Origin: Pomphorhynchus laevis
Lineage: Eukaryota; Acanthocephala; Palaeacanthocephala; Echinorhynchida; Pomphorhynchidae
Assembly (NCBI GenBank): GCA_012934845.2
Contig: WNNJ02003523.1
Span: 1-64,000, forward strand
DNA length: 64,000 bases
Direction of reading: 5' to 3'
The notes below the pieces were generated by a model. It ran no database searches, was not told where the DNA came from, and saw nothing but the letters and a program-made list of their open reading frames with translations. Within the stretch, counting starts at the first letter, position 1. Each line of letters begins with the position of its first letter. This document shows positions 52,601 to 60,872 of this stretch, piece by piece. Position numbers and translations under genes: made by a program.

Positions 52601-52652
52601 CCCGGTGCAGTAGAGGATCCAGATCGGCGTTTCATCGTCCAGTTTTTGCATA
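49635..52652 (+). pseudogene. RL14: RL LINE with two frameshifts
   Basis: ATG at 49635 opens MPRGVPSSTYKCCTCNGQAAK, then CKNCKCAR, CTNC and HCLNK. GGAGPSGLDAKAW, IDADNAFNR, FTQGDVFSM and WYADDGNMVG are in one frame of 639 codons. The frame is lost at about 51510, where VAYQ is followed by a shifted TNGRIS. The correct frame continues from there through RRSIEHSSVKGASSWLSVY, CQCGTVNSLAHSLSC, SMRHD, ARLDIS, RTLTDVCIFN (Thr where most have Phe) and YHESRKRNKYLERI. A second shift follows FIPVV (about 52458). The last 930 bases are about 99 percent identical to RL2 and share the second lesion. Confidence 0.9.
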
Positions 52653-52694
52653 ACTACACATACAGATAATTATTTTTTTTGAATTGACAAATAG

Positions 52695-52715
52695 GGCCCA
52701 TTAGAGGGTTACCTT
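52695..52715 (+). other. RL 3' UTR stem-loop motif (RL14)
   Basis: GGCCC-ATTAGA-GGG-TTA-CC, identical to RL2. Confidence 0.7.
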
Positions 52716-52832
52716 TAATTTTATGTTTTACTAATAAAGAAAATAAATTGAAAAAAAAATTATTATACTATATTATACTATAATTATATTATACTTCGCC
52801 CAGTCCGTGCTCGAAATCGTCATACTTCTGTC

Positions 52833-55800
52833 ATGACAAGGGGTAAACCGAATTCCATTGTTTGGTGTTGCACTTGTAACGGTAAAGCAGCGAAATATAA
52901 GGGCTGTCGATGCGCTAAACAAAACCTTGCATGTTCAAATTGTAGAGCAACCGATTGCCAAAACAAACAGAGAGATACCATCAGTGTTCAATCAATACCC
53001 TTAGCACCAGACGTTTCACCAGCTGCTCACGAACAACAGATTGATACGGTTGAATGCGTCGACAAAGGTCAGTATCTACGCACTACTGAATCTGCTGAAC
53101 GCTCTCTACCGCATGTTCATGGTGATTCTAACCCTAGCATGTCTGTAACAGATGATACCAGGTCACAATTGCCAATCAGCTACTATCAGTCAGTGATTCA
53201 ATGGAAGCCAAATCTCATAATTCTACCTCAATGTGCAGCAAGTCATCAGTTTGTCGATACACTCACTTCTTTTTATTCGAAAGTTGCTTACAGCCAAGAT
53301 GATGAGGAATCCGCGTTTAAGCTAGTTTCTGTCTTCCCTCAATTAATTCTGCAAAAAATTAAGTCTAAGAAAATTTCAATTATACGGAAAACCTTAGAGT
53401 GTAGATTGTCACTGTGGCAAAATTGTCGATATATAGAACCATACGAAGAAGCCATGTATCTTCAGGTGGCCTACAATCAATTAACAAGGAATGGATCGAC
53501 TTTGGATTGGAAGAAGCGTTTCAGTAGACTGATGACTCAAGGAAAAATTGCAGCAAGCACCTCTGTGCTTTCTGACCAGGTGTCGACTGGAGTTTTATCA
53601 CCAGATTCTATTATTGACGGCAGAACTGTTGAGAGTGTGCTCAATGATTTTCATCCGATGCCATCCGAAATAAATGAAGACGTATTGCTGTCGAAGCGAT
53701 TTCACCGAGCTGCATATCACCACGAAGTTCGATTCAGAGCAATTGATGATGAATGTATCATACGCGCATGTAAAAAGACAAAGGGTAGTGCTGGGCCGTC
53801 TGGACTTGACGCATTAGCATGGTGTAATTTACTGACTCGTTTCGGAAAACAGTCGCTTTCTTTGGCACGAGTACTAGCAGATTTCACTTTTAGGTTAACA
53901 ACCGACAACATTGCGCCTGGTGTTCTTGATGCGTGTGTTGCTTGCAGATTAATAGCATTACAAAAGAAAGAAGGGGGTGTTAGGCCAATAGGTGTATGTG
54001 AGGTAGTGAGGCGTATTGTATGTAAGGCCATACTTGAGGTAATTCGAGGGGATATTCAGGAAGCTGCGGGGTGCGACCAATTATCAGCATCACGACGAGG
54101 TGGAATTGAATACGCCATTAGCTCAATTCGTGAAACGTATTGTCATTCCGAGGATTGTTGCGTCCTTGCCGTCGACGCTTCGAACGCATTAAATCGCGCA
54201 GTATCACTCCATAATATTCAATATGTTTGCCTATCGCTATCAAACACTTTGAATAATATTTACTCGAGGCCTACACAACTCGTTCTTGGTGGGTCCAGCT
54301 TATTCTCATTCGAAGGATTCACTCAAGGCGATCTATTGGCAATGGTCGCTTTCTCAATGGCATCGCTGCCACTCATCGATATAATTGCCCATGAAGTACC
54401 TGGTATAAATCAAAAATGGTTCGCGGATGATGCGAATTTTGCTGGAAAACCTCAAGATCTAGTTCAGGTGTGGAATATTCTAAAGTGCATGGGACCAAAA
54501 TTTGGATATTATGTAAATGCTTCTAAGACCAAAGTCTTAGTTCACAACGTAAATCAATACAATCTGTTTCCCGATGATATTACTTGCAAGTCCATAGATG
54601 GAATCACTGTTCTTATAGTTCCTATTGGGTCGGTCGATTTCGTTTCTTCTGCTACAAAAGTGAAGTTTGATCATTTGGCCTCGTTGTACTCGCGATCGGC
54701 AGAGGTTGCCTCAATTGACCCTCATGCTGCTTACTCATGTCTAACAAAATCTCTACAGTTTAAGTTGACATATTATATGAGATCCGTGCTATGCAATGAA
54801 GTTGAAACAGAATCAGTAAGTATTGCTTTAAGAGAGCGATTACTTCCCACACTTCTCGGACGCAATCTCTCGGACGAAATGATTTCAATGGTAACACTTC
54901 CACTTAAGATGGGTGGCATGGGTATCAGTGATCCGGGGATTACATGCGTCCTTGAGTTTAATTGCGCGAATATGCTTCTAAATACATATGAGTCGGGCTT
55001 ACTTGGTGATTCGTTTTATCGTTATCAAACTGAAGTGCTTCGGGGGATATCAGAAACTCAGAGTGTCTTTTTCAGAGATCTGAAAAAACAAGCCAAAAAC
55101 AGAATTGATCACTTAACCAATAATTGTATCGAGCATGCGTCACATGCAGGGGCTTCGTCTTGGCTAAGTATCCTGCCCCTTAAGTCTGAAGATTATCACT
55201 TGACTCGAAGGGAATTTACAGATGCTGTAGCCTCGAGATATAGTTGGACACCAACAGATGTCAAACATAACTGTATTTGCGGTGCCAAGATGGACATTCG
55301 TCATGCAATGTCGTGCAAACGAGGAGGCTTTCCCAGTATCAGACATAATATTGTAAGGAATATTATAGCTCATTCGCTTGCAGGATGCTCTTTTGGGGTT
55401 GAAGTCGAGCCACCGATTTCCATCGTTCCACCGAGTGTTAAATTCGAGGTTTCTACAACAACTCGTGACACCGCTGCCAGACTGGATATTGCTTGCACCG
55501 GCCTCAATGACAATCGTTTCGAGCGCACGTTTTTTGACGTGAGTATTTTCTCTATACATGCTCCATCGTATGTCGAAAAGAGTCCTGCAGCAGCATTTCG
55601 TTATCACGAGAACCGTAAAGATGCAAAATTTTGTGAAAGAGTTGAAACGGTCGATCAGGGAAGATTCATACCCCTAATTTTCTCCTCTTCTGGTGGGATC
55701 GGTAACAAAGCAATTTCAACTATCAAGACGATAGTATCCGCAACAACACGACGGTCCTCAGATTGCTATGCAGACATAATCGCTCGCTTGCATTCCAAAA

Positions 55801-55898
55801 TATCAATTGTGATTGCTCGCTCAGCATCAGCAAGCCTGCGATTGCCGAGATCAACCAGCCACTCGCCGATATATATCAAGCCGACATCGGACGCTTGA
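52833..55898 (+). CDS. RL15: uninterrupted RL LINE polyprotein (1021 aa) with altered RT core
   Basis: The N-terminus MTRGKPNSIVWCCTCNGKAAK is followed by YKGCRCAK (Tyr replaces a Cys), CSNC and DCQNK. GSAGPSGLDALAW is normal. Motif A reads VDASNALNRAVSLHNI: Leu for Phe and a short deletion compared with other copies (SNAFNRTNRAVALHNI in RL9). Motif B is TQGDLLAM (Leu for Pro) and the active site is FADDA at residues 530-534. VLGAPIG is VLIVPIG. The knuckle CICGAKMDIRHAMSC, SIRHN, ARLDIA, RTFFDVSIFS, YHENRKDAKFCERV (Phe for Tyr) follow. No stop is seen, but the changes in conserved RT positions suggest loss of function. Its 5' UTR is very short (52750-52832) and may be truncated. Confidence 0.88.
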   Translation: MTRGKPNSIVWCCTCNGKAAKYKGCRCAKQNLACSNCRATDCQNKQRDTISVQSIPLAPDVSPAAHEQQIDTVECVDKGQYLRTTESAERSLPHVHGDSNPSMSVTDDTRSQLPISYYQSVIQWKPNLIILPQCAASHQFVDTLTSFYSKVAYSQDDEESAFKLVSVFPQLILQKIKSKKISIIRKTLECRLSLWQNCRYIEPYEEAMYLQVAYNQLTRNGSTLDWKKRFSRLMTQGKIAASTSVLSDQVSTGVLSPDSIIDGRTVESVLNDFHPMPSEINEDVLLSKRFHRAAYHHEVRFRAIDDECIIRACKKTKGSAGPSGLDALAWCNLLTRFGKQSLSLARVLADFTFRLTTDNIAPGVLDACVACRLIALQKKEGGVRPIGVCEVVRRIVCKAILEVIRGDIQEAAGCDQLSASRRGGIEYAISSIRETYCHSEDCCVLAVDASNALNRAVSLHNIQYVCLSLSNTLNNIYSRPTQLVLGGSSLFSFEGFTQGDLLAMVAFSMASLPLIDIIAHEVPGINQKWFADDANFAGKPQDLVQVWNILKCMGPKFGYYVNASKTKVLVHNVNQYNLFPDDITCKSIDGITVLIVPIGSVDFVSSATKVKFDHLASLYSRSAEVASIDPHAAYSCLTKSLQFKLTYYMRSVLCNEVETESVSIALRERLLPTLLGRNLSDEMISMVTLPLKMGGMGISDPGITCVLEFNCANMLLNTYESGLLGDSFYRYQTEVLRGISETQSVFFRDLKKQAKNRIDHLTNNCIEHASHAGASSWLSILPLKSEDYHLTRREFTDAVASRYSWTPTDVKHNCICGAKMDIRHAMSCKRGGFPSIRHNIVRNIIAHSLAGCSFGVEVEPPISIVPPSVKFEVSTTTRDTAARLDIACTGLNDNRFERTFFDVSIFSIHAPSYVEKSPAAAFRYHENRKDAKFCERVETVDQGRFIPLIFSSSGGIGNKAISTIKTIVSATTRRSSDCYADIIARLHSKISIVIARSASASLRLPRSTSHSPIYIKPTSDA

Positions 55899-55969
55899 TT
55901 GGAGGCATAAGGTGGTCATTAAGATGAAACTACAACAATTAAATTAAGGATTTGTACGTTTGAACTGAA

Positions 55970-55988
55970 GGCCCATTTGCGGGAACCA
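55970..55988 (+). other. RL 3' UTR stem-loop motif (RL15)
   Basis: GGCCC-ATTTGC-GGG-AA-CC. Confidence 0.7.
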
Positions 55989-56019
55989 ATTTTGTACAAT
56001 TTAAATAAATGAATTATTG

Positions 56020-56159
56020 TTAAAAAAATTATTATACTATTTAAAAAAAAATTATTAGTAATTATTAAAAAAAATATTATACTATTAATAATTATTAATA
56101 AATTATTAATTTATTATTAATAATATTATTATCGATTTACATGTGTATAAGTTACTAAG
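56020..56159. other. A/T-run spacer
   Basis: After the RL15 A-tract the phrase ATTATTATACTA appears, then several short A-runs and ATTATTAAT words. No gene. It separates a plus-strand RL 3' end from the 3' end of the minus-strand RL16. Confidence 0.5.
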
Positions 56160-57092
56160 TTATAAAAAATTCAAAGGTCGACAGACAAAATCTTGAAGGC
56201 ATACTCTCTCTTCTGCGTTGTTGGGTGCGAGGTGGTGACTGATCTGAGGGTGTCCGCGGGAGCTTGTGGGGGCTCGAAGACAGGCTGATGCGGATCTGGC
56301 GACTGCGAACGCCAGTCGACGTTTTATGTTGATCATAGTTTCAGCGTAGCTGACTGTGCTTCGAGCGGACTTCGCTTTTGCGATTTTCTTTATCAGCATG
56401 CTGGCTTGATTTCCAAGTCCGCCAGAAGAAGAGAATATGACTGGTACGAACGAGCTGTGTTCCACTGTGGTGATTCTTTCTCCGTATTTGGACGTCTTCC
56501 TGTTTTCGTTGAACTCGAACGAAGAGTCAGGGTTGCGGTTGATGAACGATTGAGCAAAGATTGAGAAGACGCTGACATCGATAAATGTCCGCTCGTACCG
56601 TGCACCGTATAGTCCTGACCCTACCACATCCAAACGCGCGCCGTAGTCTCGCGATGTCGAAGAAGAGTTGAATTAAAGGTTGTCTGGAACCGGAGACAGT
56701 TGGGGTTCAATCTCGACACTATGACATACGCTTGTTAGTTCGCGTGCGATGATATCACGTATCCCGTCGTGTCTGATAGTTGGCATCCCTCCCCTTTTGC
56801 ATGCGAGTGTGTGTCCGATTTCGAGGTTCGCGCCGCATGGGCAACGTTTTCCTATTAAGTCCACTGGCAATTGGCCGTATCGTGTTGAGATGGCGTCTGC
56901 GAATTCTTTCGCGGTAACGTGGAAATTTTCGTGGCGTAATGGTAGGGCGCTTAACCAAGCAGATGCTCCGTCTTTTGATGCGTGTTCTATAATGTTTTTG
57001 GTCGCTTCGGTAAACGAAGGGTTGATTCCGTTTGCGCGTCTCTCGAAAGATGTTGGTTTTGAATGCATTAACCACTTGATTTTCACGCGGAT
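56160..57092 (-). pseudogene. RL16: C-terminal RL fragment on the minus strand
   Basis: Minus-strand frame: IIEHASKDGASAWLSALPL, CPCGANLEIGHTLAC, TIRHD, then an in-frame TAA near 56673 (PDNL-stop-FNSS), then ARLDVV, RTFIDVSVFSIFAQS, FNENRKTSKYGERI, FSSSGGLG, stop at 56160. It is otherwise open. Its left (5') limit in the element meets CR1-C at about 57092, with no A-tract or duplicated flank between. Confidence 0.85.
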
Positions 57093-59035
57093 CTCGAGTT
57101 TCTTCTTGAAACCTTAACCTAACGATCACTACGCAATGATCAGACATACCGATCGGGCCATCATAACGGATAGCGTTAATAATCTCACTGTTCGAAGATA
57201 AACATACATATAATAGAGATCTACTGTCACTAGCAAAACGAGTGCAATTTTATACATGCTGAGTTAAACCACAATAGATGATAAACTCTAGAAGGACATA
57301 GGAAGAAGCATGGTCACAAGTAGGAAAATCCGTATACGAATTCCAATCTACCGAAGGCATATTCAAGTCACCAAGTACTAAAACATCGGAGGTACCTTTA
57401 AAATAAAGTTCTACTTCCCCAATCAGTCTATCTGTGGCGGTCAAGGGTGAACGATATACTACCCCCAGAACAAGCGGAGCTGTATGCATGAATTTTAGAC
57501 TGACACCACAAACTTTCGACTTTATCAGAAGAAGAAGTGCTAAGAATAGTTACTTTCACATCGTTGCTCACATAAAGAATAACACCTCCACCTCTTCCAC
57601 TTTCACGATCACTGCGGAAAACCAGATAACCAGGGATGGAGACTTCATTATCAACAATATCACCATATAGCCATGATTCTGTGATAGCAAGTAATTTAGG
57701 ACGAATTAACTGAACTCTATATATCAGTTCATCTATCTTCGATATAAGACTGCAAACATTACAATGGAGTATTTCACAATGCCCCAACATACCTCTGGGA
57801 GTATTCCTATCACCCCTTACACACCCTAATAACCCAGACGCTAAACCATTTAGACTCTGATAGGCAGAGTAGACGAGTCCGTTTCGATAACAGAAAGCAC
57901 GCGAGGCGACATGACTAGTGGGCTCCAACTCAGCCGGGTGCGTCGCTTCACAATCTGAAAATTTTTCACATAGAGATTTGTTTCTCCTTTAGCAACACGA
58001 GATGCTATTTCCTCTTTAACCTTCGATAATTTTTTTCGTTCTGATACAGCAAGATCTTTCAGCAGTCGAATATTAGACCTTTGAGACGGAACGAGTTTCG
58101 CAACATTAAGGTAGCATTAAGTTGGTTATGGAAGACAGCTTTGAGTAGTCGGGGTTTATTATTTAAAGCATTACGCTTACTTAGGCGGAAAAGAGCGACA
58201 AGTTTAACTTTTGGACTGTTTCAATGTCACTGGAGCCTAGTACATGTGCCAGAATATACCTCAAACTCTGAATGTCGTCATTCAGTCGTGCTTGCGCATT
58301 CTCGAAGATAGACTCGGGCACATTAGCTAGAATAACTGAGCATCCTCTATTATATACGCTTATTTGAGATCACCCTATCAAGACCATCACAGGACACAGC
58401 AGGTTGTGTATCTGTACATGCACGTAAGCTGGGTATTTGAGTATCTGTTTTAACAATATTCCGCAAGCTAGATAAGTCTGTCTGGGTATGTGAATCATGA
58501 GACTCTAAAGAACTTGATGGTGACATCAAGGTGACGTGTGCGTTGCCCGAGGAAACGCACTGACCATCTTTGTTTGAGATAGTACGAAATGTCGCATTGT
58601 GAGCATTCGACATCTTCGGTGTATCACTTTGTGAAATCGCTTCATCAGACAGAATATATTTCGAGACTTCGTCATACGGTCTTGACACTGAATTTGGAGT
58701 TGAATAGGAAGAACGCAAATATCCCCACTTCCAAATACGGGATGTTACAGGTCCATCGCTGCCGACATGAGCGCCAGTTGTTCGAGTTCGGTTGTCAATA
58801 TGTAAAGCAATATCATGAGAAGGACGATCAACGACAACGCAGGTAGTCCTATCGTTCGTGGTCTGTGATACTTTAGGGACTGTATTTTCAGCAATTTGTT
58901 GCAATTTGCGATCGTTTGTATTCTCATCAAGGGGAATAACGCAGGCAGTCGTATCATCCCCAACCTGCGCATCCACAGGAACTATATTTTTAAGAGGATG
59001 TTGAGCTTTGAAAGAGGATATTTTAACGTCCATGA
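57093..59035 (-). mobile_element. CR1-C: CR1-like LINE, ORF1 and endonuclease part
   Basis: On the minus strand, 59033-58350 is a 227-codon open frame (Ser/Thr-rich, MDVKISSF start) that looks like the front of a LINE ORF1. About 58330-58080 encodes, in shifted frames, an RRM-like ORF1 core (SVILANVPES, YILAHVLGSSDIETV, PRLLKAVF, LMLRNSFRL). From 57928 comes ORF2 with the APE endonuclease: LHCNVCSLISKIDEL, LAITESWL (catalytic Glu kept), GRGGGVILYVSNDV, VVYRSP, VLGDLNMPSVDW and MSDHCVVIV. The RT is absent: the element is cut at the RL16 junction. Several frame breaks; a pseudogene. Confidence 0.82.
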
Positions 59036-59059
59036 GAACGGTGCAACTGAGAGATTGGT

Positions 59060-60872
59060 TATGTAATGTTAGTCGTCGGATAATGCACCTAATAGCACCA
59101 AAATATATTGAAATGGCTCATTCTGGACGAGGACAATTAATTGCTCTAAAGGAGATAGTGGTTATCTGCCAGATAATTCTCCAATCCATACAAACCAGAA
59201 AAACTTCACCTATACGAAATACGCTTGAAAGAAGATAACCCATGTGGGAAGGTGACTCATTATTATTATTTCGACAAACAGACGAGCAAAGCTCACAGTT
59301 GCACTGTTAAAAAAAAGAAAAGAAAAAGTAAAGAAAAAAAGACTCACAAACAAAAGTCACAAAAGTTTATGTTTGAATGCTGAAACCGATCTTGAGTTGA
59401 CAATTTCTTCACTTAATCGGTTCTACTTACTTACGATTCGGTGTCCAAATTGTACAGTTTTAGAGCGTATAACTCGGCGATGGGCTAAAGTAAAATTGTG
59501 TCCACGCAAAGCCCGACTTTTCCGAACAGTCATCAATTCTCTTAAGACGTGATTTCCCTTGTGTAAAGCTTCCCATGTTGAACACATATCTCGCCGAAAC
59601 CGAAGGTCGCTTATAGAAACCATACCAAGTTTTTTTAGCCTTTCATTATAAGGTAAGGCTTTAACTGAATTTACGAGCTTAGTTGCCCGGCGCAGCACAT
59701 TTTCAATTCTACTTTTCTCGTATACTGTTCTTGGGAACGAACATTGTGATGCATAGGTAAGATGACTGATCACAAATGCGTTGGCGAGTGCTCTAAATAC
59801 AACTGGACTCAACACACTAAAAGTTCTACGAATCATCCCAACCATTCGATTTGCTTTCGAGCAAGCCAACTCAGTATTCCAACTCATATAAAGAGTTAAT
59901 GGACGAAGCGCATGTACTACAATCAATATTTGTTCAAAAGAGAACATCATCCTTAAATAACCCTAAAAACGACACACACCGAGCTTTTTCTCTAAAAATG
60001 CAAGAGGGAAACATGAGGGCAGCTATAAATATGCTACAAGGAGTAGAATCGGACCAGTCGGTCCTTAAACTTGACGATGTGGTATATGGCAGAACTGAAA
60101 GAAATATTAACAGACCTACATCCTCCTCATGGTACAATTAGTGAAGAAGCGCTTCTAAGTAAGATCATGGAAAATGTCATAGAACACCATAACACCGCCT
60201 TCTGATGATTGATGAAAAGAAAATCATCTCAGCGGCCCTTAAAACAAACGGAAGCGCTGGGCCCTCGGGGATTACCACTATCGAATTTAGACGGATGATC
60301 ACCTTGTTTGGATCGCATTCAGAGAGGCTTGCAGGAGCAGTCGCTGAATTTGCTATTATACTCGCTAGCGAAGTTATCCCATCTGAGGCACTTGATGCTT
60401 ATGTAGCGAGTCGACTAATAGCTTTAAATAAAAATCCGGGCGTAAGACATATTGGAGTGGGTGATATAGTAAGATGAACAATTGGCAAGGCAATAATGGA
60501 GATTACGAGGTCGAATCTACAGATTGTATAAGGAAAACTACAATGTTGTACAAGTCAAAGAGGTGGAATCGAATACGACATTCACTCGATACAGCGTCAA
60601 TTCAGTAGCGACACTAATCTTGCGTTTCATTCAGTAGACGCATTGAACGCGTTTAACACGGCGAACCGCAAACTGATGCTAGCTAACATCGGTTATGTAT
60701 GTCCGGCATTGAAAGTCGCTCTTGATAATTCGTACTCCAATAACGCCGTGATGACATGTCAAGGAGATGTGATTTTATCACTTAAGGGTTCACTCAGGAA
60801 GATCCCCTCACTATGGCTGCATTCGCCGTTTCATCGCTAGCTCTAATAAAACGAATCGAGGCGCATATACAT
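59060..60872 (+). pseudogene. RL17: decayed RL LINE, interrupted twice by CR1-like LINEs
   Basis: The left piece (59090-59254) has LKEIVVICQIILQSIQTRK and NTLERR with a stop after it. The right piece starts at 59882 with SYKELMDEAHVLQ and continues in changing frames: KEILTDLHPPHG, GSAGPSGITTIEF (60255), RLIALNKNPGVRHIGVGD, a stop, then DALNAFNTANR (Leu for the usual Lys or Ser), and TQEDPLTMAAFAVSS near 60793 (Glu for Gly). It stops at RIEAHI (60872), where CR1-D begins. The CXC-like domain is missing and the YADD and endonuclease parts are not in the window. At least five breaks. Confidence 0.85.
59261..59881 (-). mobile_element. CR1-like 3' fragment inserted in RL17
   Basis: The insert is flanked by a 6-bp target duplication ACTCAT (59255-59260 and 59882-59887). 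On the minus strand it encodes the RT C-terminal region (LACSKANRMVGMIRRTF, FVISHLTYASQCSFP, LRRATKLVNSVK, LPYNERLKKLGM, VQFGHRIVSK). It ends in an (ATAATA)-type tail next to the left duplication. 5'-truncated. Confidence 0.88.

Noticed and set aside
58081-58311. Plus-strand 76-codon ORF MRRNEFRNIKV
   Set aside because: It is antisense to the RRM-like ORF1 segment of CR1-C.
7039-60872. Telomere made of retrotransposons
   Set aside because: The array is one-directional, but both sides hold other sequence, including a housekeeping gene on the left, and no telomere repeat is seen. It is kept only as an analogy.
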